A stretch of DNA of 64,000 bases from Methylobacterium sp. PvR107. Its GTDB lineage: Bacteria > Pseudomonadota > Alphaproteobacteria > Rhizobiales > Beijerinckiaceae. The stretch is taken from positions 124,001-188,000 of the forward strand of contig NZ_JAFIBW010000001.1 in the NCBI RefSeq assembly GCF_017833295.1. The letters are read 5' to 3'. Below are positions 7,659 through 18,199 of the stretch, in pieces; positions within the stretch are counted from its first letter, which is position 1; the number at the start of each line of letters is the position of its first letter. Made by a program: the position numbers and the translations under genes. Below the pieces are notes generated by a model. It was not told where the DNA came from, searched no databases, and was given only the letters and a program-made list of their open reading frames with translations.

Positions 7659-10163
7659 ATGCATTCTTCGATGGCCGCTGAAGGTGGGCTGCGCGTTGCC
7701 GAGCATTCGCAGGACGGATTGACGGCAGGGCCCGGTTCGGCGGCACGTGTGCTGCCTGAGTGGCTTCTCAGGGCACCGGATCTGCGGAGGCCGTCCTTCG
7801 CCGCGGCGGTGGCGTCGCTCTGCGCCGCTGCGAGCGCCGTCTTCCATCGCTACACCGGGGCATCGCGGGTGCGTCTCCGGATCTGCGGCAGCGATGCGCA
7901 GCAACGCGTCGAGCCCGTCGAGCTGGAGGCGGACATCGCGGACGATCCGACCTGGAGCGCTTTCCGCGACGCGGTTCAGGTGCGCATCGCGGTCGCGGGA
8001 TCGGTTTCGCGTCCTCGGCAGGCCGCGTCATCGGTCATCGCTCACGGCATCCTGATCGACCTCGTGGGCGATGGGGGGACGGCCGACAGCCTGCGTCTCC
8101 GCGTGGAGCCGGGAGCGGCGGAGTACCGGGTCACGGCATCCGGGGCGTCCGGGATCCTCGATGCGGAGGGTCTTGCGGGCTGGCTCGCGGCGCTGCGGTG
8201 GCTGTTGGAGGCTGCGGCCAGCGCGCCCGACACGTCGGTCTCTCGCCTGCCGCTCTTGAGCCCCCCGGAGCGAGCCGCGCGGATCGCCAGCGGCACGGGA
8301 GCGCGACGGCCCTATCCGCGCGACGCGACGGTTCCGGACCTGTTCGCGGCCCAGGTCCGGCTTCGTCCGGACGCGGTGGCGATCCGGGACGGCACGCAAA
8401 CGTGGACGTACCGTGAGCTCGATGCCGAGGCCGACGCCCTTGCACGGTGCCTGATCAGCCGGGGCGCGAAACCGGGCGCACGCATTGGCCTGCTCTTGGA
8501 CCGCTCCGGGTCCGCCATCGTGACCCATCTCGCCGCGCTCAAGGCCGGTGCCGCTTACGTACCCCTCGACCCGGCTCACCCGGACGAACTCCTCGCGCTG
8601 CAGATCGCCGACAGCGACCCCGCCGTCGTCGTCTCGAGACGCGGCCTCGCCGCGGGGCGGGCGCACGGGAGTTTATGGACCTGCCCGACGCTTTGGCTCG
8701 ACGATCCCGCCCCCCTCCCCGAGCCGGGCGTTGCGCTGCCAGGACCGGGCGCGGCCGAGGATCTCGCCTACGTCATGTATACCTCGGGCACGACCGGGCG
8801 TCCGAAGGGCGTGATGGTCCCGCATCGCGGTATCGCGCGGCTCGTGGTCAACACCGATTTCGCGGCGCTTGGCCCGGACGAGATCTTCCTTCAGCTCGCC
8901 CCGCTGGCCTTCGATGCGGCCACCCTCGAGATCTGGGGACCGTTGCTCAACGGTGGCGAGCTCGTCGTCATGCCGGCGGGCCCGACCACCGTCGACGCCA
9001 TCGCCCGCGCCGTCAGGGACCATGGCGTCACCACGCTCTGGCTCACGGCCGGCCTCTTCCACCTGATGGCCGACGGGCCGCTCGAAGACCTCGCCTCCCT
9101 GCGTCAACTGCTGGCCGGCGGGGACGTGCTGTCGCCGCGCCACGTCAGGCAGGTCCTCGACGCGCTTCCGCAGTGTCGACTGATCAACGGCTACGGACCG
9201 ACGGAGAACACGACCTTCACCTGTTGCTACACGGTGCCGCGCGGTTTCCCGCCGGCCGAGACGATTCCGATCGGCAGGCCGATCGCGAACACCTGCGCGC
9301 ACATCCTCGATCCCCGGCTCGAGCCGCTGCCGCGCGGCGCCGTCGGCCAACTCTGCGCCGGCGGAGACGGCCTGGCACGCGGCTATCTCGGCCGCCCGGA
9401 TCTCACGGCCGAGCGCTTCGTGAGCGATCCGTTCTCCCGCGAGCCCGGGGCGCGGCTCTACCTGACGGGCGATCTGGTCCGCGAGCGTCCCGACGGGACG
9501 CTCGCGTTCCTGGGGCGCGTCGACGGCCAGGTGAAGATCAACGGCCACAGAGTCGAGCTGGAGGGCCTGGACGCCACCCTGCGCCGCCTGCCGGGCGTCC
9601 GTGACGCCGTAGCGATCGTCGAGGCCGACGCAGGCGGCGGCAAGAGCCTCGTCGCCTATGTGGTGCTGGAGCCGCCGGAAACCTCGCCTGAACGCCTGCG
9701 CACGGCGCTCGCGCAGCGTGTGCCGGCCGCGATGATTCCGAGTGCTTTCGTCGCGCTACCGTCGCTGCCGCTCGGACCGAACGGCAAGGTCGACCGCCGT
9801 GCGCTCAAGCGGCCGGTGCGGACCCGCCCCAACCTCGGGCGTCCCTGTGTTCCGCCGCGGGGGCCGGACGAGGAGCGGGTCGCCCGAGAGTGGCGCCGTG
9901 TGCTCGGGATCGACGCCGTCGGTGTCGAGGACAACTTCTTCGATCTCGGCGGCACGTCGCTTCAGCTGATGGCGATCCACCAAGCGCTGCGCGCGGTCCT
10001 GGCGCCGGATCTCACCATCGTCGACCTGTTCGCGAGACCGACCATCCGGTCGCTCGTCGCCTCCTCCCGCGCGCCCGATCCCGCGGACGCCCCGAATGCG
10101 CGGGCGCGCGCGACCCGGCAGAGCGACGCCCTCCGTCGTTTCCGGCAACACGCGAGGTCATGA
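7659..10163 (+). CDS. NRPS starter module: C-lobe remnant, adenylation domain (Val-like code), PCP
   Basis: 834 residues. Residues 1-215 match only the C-terminal lobe of a condensation domain (AVFHRYTG, then a LLSPPER linker); the HHxxxDG lobe is missing. The A domain (about 225-705) has YTSGTTGRPKG (A3), FDAATLEIWG (A4), NGYGPTE (A5), LYLTGD (A7) and NGKVDR (A10). Reading specificity positions against GrsA-PheA gives D-A-L-W-L-G-G-T-F-K, a valine-type code. The PCP (about 735-805) carries FFDLGGTSLQL with its phosphopantetheine Ser near residue 766. It probably loads valine and passes it to the KS of the next protein. The stop overlaps the next start (ATGA). Confidence 0.9.
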   Translation: MHSSMAAEGGLRVAEHSQDGLTAGPGSAARVLPEWLLRAPDLRRPSFAAAVASLCAAASAVFHRYTGASRVRLRICGSDAQQRVEPVELEADIADDPTWSAFRDAVQVRIAVAGSVSRPRQAASSVIAHGILIDLVGDGGTADSLRLRVEPGAAEYRVTASGASGILDAEGLAGWLAALRWLLEAAASAPDTSVSRLPLLSPPERAARIASGTGARRPYPRDATVPDLFAAQVRLRPDAVAIRDGTQTWTYRELDAEADALARCLISRGAKPGARIGLLLDRSGSAIVTHLAALKAGAAYVPLDPAHPDELLALQIADSDPAVVVSRRGLAAGRAHGSLWTCPTLWLDDPAPLPEPGVALPGPGAAEDLAYVMYTSGTTGRPKGVMVPHRGIARLVVNTDFAALGPDEIFLQLAPLAFDAATLEIWGPLLNGGELVVMPAGPTTVDAIARAVRDHGVTTLWLTAGLFHLMADGPLEDLASLRQLLAGGDVLSPRHVRQVLDALPQCRLINGYGPTENTTFTCCYTVPRGFPPAETIPIGRPIANTCAHILDPRLEPLPRGAVGQLCAGGDGLARGYLGRPDLTAERFVSDPFSREPGARLYLTGDLVRERPDGTLAFLGRVDGQVKINGHRVELEGLDATLRRLPGVRDAVAIVEADAGGGKSLVAYVVLEPPETSPERLRTALAQRVPAAMIPSAFVALPSLPLGPNGKVDRRALKRPVRTRPNLGRPCVPPRGPDEERVAREWRRVLGIDAVGVEDNFFDLGGTSLQLMAIHQALRAVLAPDLTIVDLFARPTIRSLVASSRAPDPADAPNARARATRQSDALRRFRQHARS

Positions 10164-13100
10164 CGATGGACGATTCAGGCATGCTGCTCGAGGGCATTGC
10201 CGTCATCGGCATGTCCGGCCGGTTTCCGGGCGCGCGGAGTGTCGACCAGCTCTGGTCGAACCTGACGACCGGCATCGACTCGATCACCCGATTCGGCGAC
10301 GCGGACCTTGAGGACAGCTTCCCGCCCGAAACCCGCGCCCAGCCGAATTTCGTCCGGGCGCGCGCCATCATCGACGAGGTCGACAAGTTCGACGCGGGCT
10401 TCTTCGGGATGTACCCGCGGGAGGCCCAGCTCACCGACCCTCAGCACCGCGTCTTCCTCGAATGCGCCTGGGAAGCCCTGGAGGACGGCGGCTACGACCC
10501 GGCTGCCTGTTCCGGATCGATCGGCGTCTTCGCCGGGTGCAGCGTCCCGACCTATTTTCTCAATAACGTCTGCACCGACCGCGGCGTCATCGACGACTTC
10601 ACGAATCAATACCAAGTCGGCGGCTATCCGACGCTCGTCGGCGCCGCGCAGGATTTCCTCGCGACCAAGACGTCCTACAAGCTTGATCTGCGCGGTCCCA
10701 GCATCACGTCGCTGTCCGCGTGCTCGACCTCGCTCCTGTGCGTCACGCAGGCCTGTCAGAGCCTGTTGCTCTACCAAGCCGACATGGCGCTGGCCGGCGG
10801 CGTCTCGATCAGCCTGCCGCAGAAGCGCGGTTACCTGCATCAGGATGGCGGGATGGTGTCGGCGGACGGCACCTGCCGGCCCTTCGATGCCGAGGCGACC
10901 GGCACGGTGTTCGGCAGCGGGGCGGCCGTCGTCCTGCTCAAGCGGCTGGACGACGCCGTTCGGGACGGTGACGCGATCTACGCGGTGATCCGCGGCTTCG
11001 GCGTCAACAACGACGGCGCCGCCAAGGTCGGGTACACGGCTCCGAGCGTCGACGGCCAGGCGGCCTGCATCATGGCCGCCCACGCCATGGCCGGCGTCGA
11101 CGCGAACACCATCGGATACGTCGAGTGCCATGGCACCGCCACGCCGCTCGGCGATCCGATCGAGCTGGCGGGTCTGGAGAAGGCCTTCCGCGCCTCGACC
11201 GGCGAGCGGCAATTCTGCGCCCTCGGCTCCGTCAAGGCCAATATCGGGCACCTCGACGTCGCGGCGGGAACGGCCGGGCTGATCAAGACCTGCCTGGCCC
11301 TCAAGCACCGGCGCCTGCCGCCGATGGCGCATTTCCGGACGCCGAATCCGCGCTTCGACTTCGCGGCGAGCCCCTTCTTCGTGAACACCGCCCTCGGCGA
11401 TTGGCCGGCGCGGGACGGCGTGCGGCGGGCCGGGGTCAGCGCGTTCGGCGTCGGGGGCACCAACGTCCATCTGGTGCTCGAGGAGGCGCCCGCTCAAGGG
11501 GCGGTCGAGGACACAGCCGGTCCGCAGGTCCTGCTGGTCTCGGCGCGCAGCGCCGAGGCGCTCGCCGAGGCGCGGGGCCGTCTGGCCGACCGGCTCGCGG
11601 CCCCCGATGCGCCGACCCTCGCCGACACCGCCTTCACGCTTCAAGTCGGGCGCCGCGCCTTCCCCTACCGGACCGCCATCGTCGCCGACGATCACGCGAC
11701 GGCGATCCGCGCGCTGCGGGAGGCGCCGTCGCCCGGCGCGGCGTCGCCCGCCGACCCGCCCGACATCGCCTTCATGTTCCCCGGCCAGGGCTCGCAGCAT
11801 CCCGGCATGGCGCGGGCTCTTTACGAGGGCGTGGAAAGCGTCCGCGCCGACATCGAGAGCTGCGTCGCGTTCCTCGCGCGCCACGAGGGCATCGATCTCC
11901 GCCGCGTCCTCTACGATCTGCCGCCGGACGCGGCGGCCGAGGCCCTGCGCTCGACCGCGATGGCGCAACCCGCGCTCTTCAGCGTCTCCTACGCCCTCGC
12001 CCGGCTCTGGCAGACCCTTGGGCTCGTGCCGCGCGCCACGATCGGCCACAGCGTCGGGGAGTTCGTCAGCGCCCAGCTCGCCGGCGTGCTGACCCTGGAG
12101 GACGCCCTGCGGGTCGTCGCGGCCCGCGGACGGCTGATGAACGACCTGCCCGGCGGTGCGATGCTCGCGGTCCGGCTGCCGGAGGCGGATCTGGCTCCAC
12201 GCCTGCCCGAGGGGGTCGCCGTCGCGGCGGTCAACGGGCCGACCCTGTCGGTGGCGTCCGGCCCGCACGAAGGCATCGCCGCCCTCGAGGCGTCCCTCGC
12301 GGCCGACGGCGTGGCGGCGCGCCGCCTGCACACCTCGCACGCCTTCCATTCGCCGATGATGGAGCCGATGGTCGATCGGCTGCACGATCTCCTCCGGACG
12401 GTCGAGCTGCGGCCGCCCTGCGCCCCGTACATCTCCTGCGTCACCGGCACCTGGATCACGCCGGAGCTGGCGACGTCGACCGAATACTGGGCCCGGCACG
12501 CGCGCGAGACCGTGCGCTTCCACGAAGGCGTCCTGACCCTGGTCGGCGAGACGCCCGCGATCCTGATCGAGGCCGGTGCCGGACAGGCGCTCACGACACT
12601 CGCCATGCAGGCCTGCCTGCGCCGCCCGGACGTGACCGTCGTGCCGTCCCTGTTGGCGGCCGGCGGCGACGGTGACGACCGGGCGGCGTTCCTCGGCGCG
12701 CTCGGGCGGGCCTGGGTCGCGGGCGCCAAGCCGGACTGGCGCCAGCTCCACGGGGACGGGCCGCGGCGGGTCTCGCTGCCGACCTATCCGTTCGAGCGCC
12801 AGAGCCACTGGATCGAGGCCAGGCCCTGGTCCGGCGCCGCGACGGCCGGGAACCCGCTGACCGGGCCGGCTTCGCTGCCGGCCGCGGAAACGCCGCCGAT
12901 GCCGGTATCGATGGAGAGGGAGGAGGGACGGATGCAGGACGGGCGCGAAGCGAGAGTCCTTCAGGCGGTCGCGGCGATCTTCACCGACTTGTCGGGCGAG
13001 GATGTCACCCGGACGCCAGGAAAGAGCTTCCTCGAACTCGGATTCGACTCGTTGTTTCTGACCCAGGCGGCCAGCAAGATCCAGGCGCGCTTCGGCCTGA

Positions 13101-16100
13101 AGGTGGCCTTCCGCCAGCTGCTCGGCGACCTCTCGACCCTCGACGCGCTGACGAAGCACGTTCTCGCCGCGCTGCCGCCGACCGCCTTCCGGGACGAGGC
13201 GCCTGCAGGCCCGCAGCCGAGCCCCGCGGTGGTCCCGGTTCCCGCGGCGCCCGTCGCGCCGGCGGAGGCCGCCGCGTCGCCGGTGGGCATGCAGGGTCTC
13301 GAAGGGCTGATGCGCGAACAGCTGCGTGTCATGAGCGAACTCGTCGCGCAGCAGCTCAAGGTGCTCAACGGCGCACAGGCCTCCCCGCCCGTGCACGCCC
13401 TCGTCCCGGCCGTCCCGGCAATCCCGGACGCGCCCGCGAAGGCCGGCGGCGCTCCCCGGGCCGACAAGCCCGCCGAGGCGCCGAGCCGGTTCGAGATCTT
13501 CAAAGGCGGCGGTCAGGCGCGCGGCGATCTCGAGCTGACGCCCGCGCAGCAGCGACACATCGCCGATCTGGTGGCGCGCTACACCCGCAAGACCGCCGGC
13601 TCGAAAGCCTTCACCGAACGGCATCGCAAGGTGCTGGCCGATCCCCGTGCCGTGTCGGGGTTCCGCGCCGAGTGGAAGGAGATGATCTACCCGATCGTCA
13701 CCGACCGCTCGGGCGGCTCGCGCCTGTGGGATATCGACGGCAACACCTATATCGACTTCCTCAACGGCTTCGGCCCGACCTTCCTCGGGCACAGGTCCGA
13801 TCTCGTCGTCGAGGCGGTGCGCGCGCAACTCGACAAGGGCTTCGAGATCGGCCCCCAGACCGCGCTCGCCGGCGAAGTCGCCGACCTCGTCTGCGAGCTG
13901 ACCGGCAACGAACGGGCGACCTTCTGCAACACGGGTTCGGAAGCCGTGATGGCGGCGATGCGGATCGCGCGCTGCGTCACCGGGCGCGACCGGATCGTGA
14001 TGTTCTCCGGCTCCTACCATGGGCAGTTCGACGAGGTTCTGGTCAAGCGCGGCGGCCGGTCCGGCGCGGAGCGCGCGCTGCCGGCGGCGCCCGGGATCCC
14101 GAGCCCGAATGTCGGGACCATGATGGTCCTCGAATACGCGGATCCCGCCGCGCTCGACTGGATCCGCGCTCACGGCGAAGAGATCGCCGCGGTGATCGTG
14201 GAGCCGGTGCAGAGCCGGCATCCCGGTCTCTGCCCGACCGGCTTCCTGCAGTCGCTTCGCGCCCTGACCGAAGCCGCCGAGATCGCCCTCATCTTCGATG
14301 AGGTCGTCACCGGCTTCCGCATGCACCCGGGCGGGATGCAGACGGTGCTGGGCATCCGTGCCGACATGGCGACCTACGGCAAGGTGGTCGGCGGCGGCAT
14401 GCCGATCGGCATCCTCGCCGGCAAGTCCCGCTTCATGGATGCGCTCGACGGCGGCGACTGGCGCTTCGGCGACGATTCCGCCCCCGAGGCCGGCGTCACG
14501 TTCTTTGCCGGGACCTTCGTGCGCCATCCGCTGGCCCTGGCCTCCGCCCGCGCGGTGCTCCGTCACCTCAAGGAGGCCGGGCCTGCGCTCCAGGAGGGGC
14601 TCGGGCGGCGCGCGCGCGGCTTCGTCGGCCGTCTCAACACCCTGCTCGAGGAGCGCGGGATCGAAAGCCGCATCGAGACGTTCGGCAGCCTCTTCTACTT
14701 CTCCTTCGCGGCCGAGGACCGCCTCGCGAGCCTGCTCTACTACCACCTGCGGCTGCGCGGCATTTACATCCAGGAAGGCTTCCCGTGCTTCCTGACGACG
14801 GCCCATTCGGACGCGGATCTCGACGCGTTCGTCACGGCCTTCCGCGAATCGCTGGACGCCCTGCGGGCGGTCGGGATCCTGGCCGGGCGGGCGGCGGCCG
14901 ATGCACCGGACTTCGCGACGCCGGCAGAGCTCCCTTTGCCGGCCGCGTCGCGGGCCGAGATTCCCCCCTCGCTCGAGCAAGCCCCGCTCACCGAGCCGCA
15001 ACTGGAGGTCTGGCTCGCGGCCCAGCTCGGCGACGCGACCTCGTGCGCCTTCAACGAATCGGTCAGCGTCCGCCTGCGCGGCCCGCTCGACGCGGCCGCC
15101 TTCACGGCCGCCTTCGCCCAGGTGATGGCCCGGCACGACGCGCTGCGGTGCCGGTTCAGCCCGGTCGGCGACGCGCTGCTCGTCTCCGAGGTCGCCCCGT
15201 CTCTGGTGACGCTGGACTTCTCGGGCCAGCCGATCCATTCCGCCAGCGAGGCCCTGCGCGGCCTCATCGAGGCCGAAGCGGCGCTGCCCTTCGACCTCGT
15301 GGCGGGACCGCCCTGCCGCGCGAGCCTCGTGCGCCTCGCGCCGGATGAGCACGTCCTCGTGCTGACGGCGCACCACATCGTCTGCGACGGCTGGTCGATC
15401 AACGTCATCGTGGAGGAACTCGCCTCGCACTACGCCGAGGCGGTCGGCCGAGCCCCGGCGGAACTCGGCCCGGTTCTTCCGTTCAGCCGCTACGCCGCCG
15501 CGCAGGCCGAGGCGCGCGCCACGCCGGAAATCTCCGAGGCCACGCGCTACTGGTGCGAGGTCCTGCGCGACCTGCCGCCCGCCATGGAACTGCCCGGCGA
15601 CCGGCCGCGCCCGGCCATCAGGACGTTCTCCGGCTCCATGACCTGCGGCCGGCTCGATGGCGCGCTCGTGAGCGCCCTCCGGTCGGTCGGGGCCGAACGG
15701 GGCTGTACGCTGTTCGCAACCCTCCTCGCGGGCTTCCAGACCCTGCTGGGCCGCCTCCTCGACGAGCGTGACGTCGTCGTCGCGGTGCCGTTCGCCGGTC
15801 AGTCCCTCGTCGAGGACCAGGTCCTCGTCGGCCACTGCGTCAATCTTCTGCCTCTGCGGGCCCGATGGGACGCCGAGACCGCCTTCGCCACGCTGATGGC
15901 GGAGGCGCGGCGCGCGCTGCTCGAGGCCCACGATCAGCAGAACTGCACCCTCGGCACGATCGTGCGCGCCCTCGGCCTTCCCCGGGACGTGAATCGTCTG
16001 CCGCTGACGACGGTGCAGTTCAATCTCGAGCGCGTCGCCTCCGACCTCGCCTTCGGGGATCTGGGGGTCAAGGTCGAAGCCAACCCGAAGCGCTTCGTCA

Positions 16101-18199
16101 ATTTCGACCTGTTCTTCAATCTCGTGGAGACCGGCGACGGCATCCGCATCGAGGTGGATTACAGCCGTGACCTCTTCGACGAGGCGACGGTTCAGCGCTG
16201 GATCGGTCACTACCGGACGCTCCTTGAAGCGGTCGTGGCGAACCCGGTCGGGCGGGTCGACACGGTGCCGATCCTGTCCCCGCGCGAGCGGGCGGAGTTG
16301 CTGCGTGTCGCCGCCGGTCCGGTCCGCGCCATTCCCGGCCTGTCCGTGCCGGCCCTGGTCGCGGCCGGGGCGCGGGATCCGGATCGCCCTGCCCTCGTCT
16401 GCGACGGCACCACGCTCACCCACGGGGAGATCGATCGCCGGTCGAGCCAAGTCGCCCATCACCTCAGGCGCAGGCTGGACGGGCGGCCGGGCGGCCGCAT
16501 CGCGGTCCTGGCCGACCGCTCGCCCGACATGCTCATCGCGCTCCTCGGGGTGATGAAGGCGGGCTGCGCCTACGTGCCGCTCGATCCGAGCCATCCCGCG
16601 TCCCGCATCGGGCACATCCTCACCGATGCCGACGTGGCCGGTCTCCTGGTGGCGGGCGGCGCGCCCGGGCTGCCGCCCGAGCTCGCCATGCCCGACGGGG
16701 CGGTCTTGATCGATCTGGCGGCCGAGGCGCCGGCGATCGACCAGGAGGACGCGACGCCGCCGCAGGTCGCCTTCGACCCGGCTCAGCCGGCCTACGTGAT
16801 CTACACATCCGGCTCGACCGGTCAGCCCAAGGGCGTCGAGATCTCCCACGGATCGGTGGTCAATTTTCTGATCTCGATGCTGCGCGAGCCCGGCCTCGGC
16901 GCGGATGACGCCCTGCTCGCGGTGACCACGGTGTCCTTCGACATCGCCGTGCTCGAACTGTTCGCCCCGCTCTGCGCCGGCGGCCGCGTGATCCTGGCCC
17001 CGAGCCGGACCTTGTCCGACACCTTCGCGCTGCTGGACCTCGTGCGCGCGAGCGGCGCCACCGTGATGCAGGCGACGCCGAGCCGCTGGCAGATGCTTGT
17101 GGAGGCGGGCTTCCAGTCCAGACCCGGCTTCCGGATGCTGTGCGGTGGCGAGCCGCTGACCCGGAATCTGGCCGACGCCCTGCTGGCGGGTGGCGGCGAA
17201 CTCTGGAACCTGTACGGGCCGACCGAGACGACCGTCTGGTCCTCGGTGGGCCGGGTGGAGGCCGGCGAGGCGCCAATCACGATCGGGGGCCCGCTCGACA
17301 ACACGCAGCTCCACGTTCTGGACGGCGCCGGCGCGTTGCTGCCGGTAGGGGTCCGGGGTCAGCTCCATATCGGGGGGGCCGGGCTCGCGCGCGGCTACCT
17401 CCATCGCGACGATCTGACCGCCGAGAAGTTCATCGCCGATCCGTTCTCCACGGCGGCCGGGGCGCGGCTCTACCGGACGGGCGACCTCGCCTGCCGGAAG
17501 GCCGACGGCAGCATCCGGCTTCTCGGCCGCGCGGATCATCAGGTGAAGCTGCGCGGCTTCCGGATCGAGCCCGAGGAGATCGAGGCGGTCCTGGCGCGGC
17601 ACGCGGGACTGGGCGCCTGTGCCGTGGCCCTGCGCGCGGACGTCACGGGCGAGCAGCGGCTTGTCTGCTACTTCGCCGAGACGAACGGGCCTGTCACGAC
17701 GGCGGCGCTGCGCGAGGCTCTCGGCCGGTATCTGCCCGACTACATGATCCCGAGCCTGTTCGTGCCGCTGGCGGCGCTTCCTCTCTCGCCGGCCGGCAAG
17801 GTCGACCGCAAGCGCCTCCCCGTGCTCGACGCGGTGCCCGCGATGGACGCGGCGCCGCTCTCCGCGGGCGGGCGGGCGCCCGGCACGCCGACCGAGCGGA
17901 CGCTGACCGCGATCGTGACGGACGTCCTCGGCATCGAGGCGATCGGTATCGACGACGACATGTTCGCCTTCGGCCTCGATTCGCTTCAGGTGTTCCGGAT
18001 CGTGGCGCGCGCGCATCAGGCGGGCATTCGGACCACCGCGAAGGACCTGTTCCTCCATCGCTCCGTGTCGGCCATCGCCGCCGGGAGCGACGTGGCGCCG
18101 GTCCAGGTGCGCAGCAGGCCGACGCTCGTCGGGGTCGCCCGCGCGGCGCGGCGCGCGGGGGCGAACGGCGGTCACCTGCGCTCCGAGGAATTCCAGTGA
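10160..18199 (+). CDS. Hybrid PKS-aminotransferase-NRPS megasynthase (KS-AT-ACP-AMT-C-A-PCP)
   Basis: 2679 residues from the ATG overlapping the previous stop. The order of domains is as follows. KS (10-435) has active Cys about 187 in SACSTSLLC and His in ECHGTATPLGDP and NIGHLDVAAGT. AT (535-875) has GHSVGE and HAFHSPM, which indicates malonyl-CoA. ACP (925-1000) has LGFDSLFL. A PLP class-III aminotransferase (1150-1585) has IFDEVVTGFR and the PLP Lys about 1406 in YGKVVGGG. C (1605-2045) has HHIVCDG. A (2060-2550) has positions D-I-L-Q-L-G-L-V-W-K, a glycine-type code. PCP has GLDSLQ, Ser about 2606. No KR, DH or ER is present, so the beta-ketone is the natural aminotransferase substrate, as in MycA/ItuA and McyE. 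Confidence 0.92.
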   Translation: MTMDDSGMLLEGIAVIGMSGRFPGARSVDQLWSNLTTGIDSITRFGDADLEDSFPPETRAQPNFVRARAIIDEVDKFDAGFFGMYPREAQLTDPQHRVFLECAWEALEDGGYDPAACSGSIGVFAGCSVPTYFLNNVCTDRGVIDDFTNQYQVGGYPTLVGAAQDFLATKTSYKLDLRGPSITSLSACSTSLLCVTQACQSLLLYQADMALAGGVSISLPQKRGYLHQDGGMVSADGTCRPFDAEATGTVFGSGAAVVLLKRLDDAVRDGDAIYAVIRGFGVNNDGAAKVGYTAPSVDGQAACIMAAHAMAGVDANTIGYVECHGTATPLGDPIELAGLEKAFRASTGERQFCALGSVKANIGHLDVAAGTAGLIKTCLALKHRRLPPMAHFRTPNPRFDFAASPFFVNTALGDWPARDGVRRAGVSAFGVGGTNVHLVLEEAPAQGAVEDTAGPQVLLVSARSAEALAEARGRLADRLAAPDAPTLADTAFTLQVGRRAFPYRTAIVADDHATAIRALREAPSPGAASPADPPDIAFMFPGQGSQHPGMARALYEGVESVRADIESCVAFLARHEGIDLRRVLYDLPPDAAAEALRSTAMAQPALFSVSYALARLWQTLGLVPRATIGHSVGEFVSAQLAGVLTLEDALRVVAARGRLMNDLPGGAMLAVRLPEADLAPRLPEGVAVAAVNGPTLSVASGPHEGIAALEASLAADGVAARRLHTSHAFHSPMMEPMVDRLHDLLRTVELRPPCAPYISCVTGTWITPELATSTEYWARHARETVRFHEGVLTLVGETPAILIEAGAGQALTTLAMQACLRRPDVTVVPSLLAAGGDGDDRAAFLGALGRAWVAGAKPDWRQLHGDGPRRVSLPTYPFERQSHWIEARPWSGAATAGNPLTGPASLPAAETPPMPVSMEREEGRMQDGREARVLQAVAAIFTDLSGEDVTRTPGKSFLELGFDSLFLTQAASKIQARFGLKVAFRQLLGDLSTLDALTKHVLAALPPTAFRDEAPAGPQPSPAVVPVPAAPVAPAEAAASPVGMQGLEGLMREQLRVMSELVAQQLKVLNGAQASPPVHALVPAVPAIPDAPAKAGGAPRADKPAEAPSRFEIFKGGGQARGDLELTPAQQRHIADLVARYTRKTAGSKAFTERHRKVLADPRAVSGFRAEWKEMIYPIVTDRSGGSRLWDIDGNTYIDFLNGFGPTFLGHRSDLVVEAVRAQLDKGFEIGPQTALAGEVADLVCELTGNERATFCNTGSEAVMAAMRIARCVTGRDRIVMFSGSYHGQFDEVLVKRGGRSGAERALPAAPGIPSPNVGTMMVLEYADPAALDWIRAHGEEIAAVIVEPVQSRHPGLCPTGFLQSLRALTEAAEIALIFDEVVTGFRMHPGGMQTVLGIRADMATYGKVVGGGMPIGILAGKSRFMDALDGGDWRFGDDSAPEAGVTFFAGTFVRHPLALASARAVLRHLKEAGPALQEGLGRRARGFVGRLNTLLEERGIESRIETFGSLFYFSFAAEDRLASLLYYHLRLRGIYIQEGFPCFLTTAHSDADLDAFVTAFRESLDALRAVGILAGRAAADAPDFATPAELPLPAASRAEIPPSLEQAPLTEPQLEVWLAAQLGDATSCAFNESVSVRLRGPLDAAAFTAAFAQVMARHDALRCRFSPVGDALLVSEVAPSLVTLDFSGQPIHSASEALRGLIEAEAALPFDLVAGPPCRASLVRLAPDEHVLVLTAHHIVCDGWSINVIVEELASHYAEAVGRAPAELGPVLPFSRYAAAQAEARATPEISEATRYWCEVLRDLPPAMELPGDRPRPAIRTFSGSMTCGRLDGALVSALRSVGAERGCTLFATLLAGFQTLLGRLLDERDVVVAVPFAGQSLVEDQVLVGHCVNLLPLRARWDAETAFATLMAEARRALLEAHDQQNCTLGTIVRALGLPRDVNRLPLTTVQFNLERVASDLAFGDLGVKVEANPKRFVNFDLFFNLVETGDGIRIEVDYSRDLFDEATVQRWIGHYRTLLEAVVANPVGRVDTVPILSPRERAELLRVAAGPVRAIPGLSVPALVAAGARDPDRPALVCDGTTLTHGEIDRRSSQVAHHLRRRLDGRPGGRIAVLADRSPDMLIALLGVMKAGCAYVPLDPSHPASRIGHILTDADVAGLLVAGGAPGLPPELAMPDGAVLIDLAAEAPAIDQEDATPPQVAFDPAQPAYVIYTSGSTGQPKGVEISHGSVVNFLISMLREPGLGADDALLAVTTVSFDIAVLELFAPLCAGGRVILAPSRTLSDTFALLDLVRASGATVMQATPSRWQMLVEAGFQSRPGFRMLCGGEPLTRNLADALLAGGGELWNLYGPTETTVWSSVGRVEAGEAPITIGGPLDNTQLHVLDGAGALLPVGVRGQLHIGGAGLARGYLHRDDLTAEKFIADPFSTAAGARLYRTGDLACRKADGSIRLLGRADHQVKLRGFRIEPEEIEAVLARHAGLGACAVALRADVTGEQRLVCYFAETNGPVTTAALREALGRYLPDYMIPSLFVPLAALPLSPAGKVDRKRLPVLDAVPAMDAAPLSAGGRAPGTPTERTLTAIVTDVLGIEAIGIDDDMFAFGLDSLQVFRIVARAHQAGIRTTAKDLFLHRSVSAIAAGSDVAPVQVRSRPTLVGVARAARRAGANGGHLRSEEFQ

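Noticed and set aside
9890..10159. Start of the megasynthase frame at 9890
   Set aside because: This part overlaps the PCP of the previous gene and reads as shadow; the ATGA overlap at 10160 immediately precedes the KS domain.
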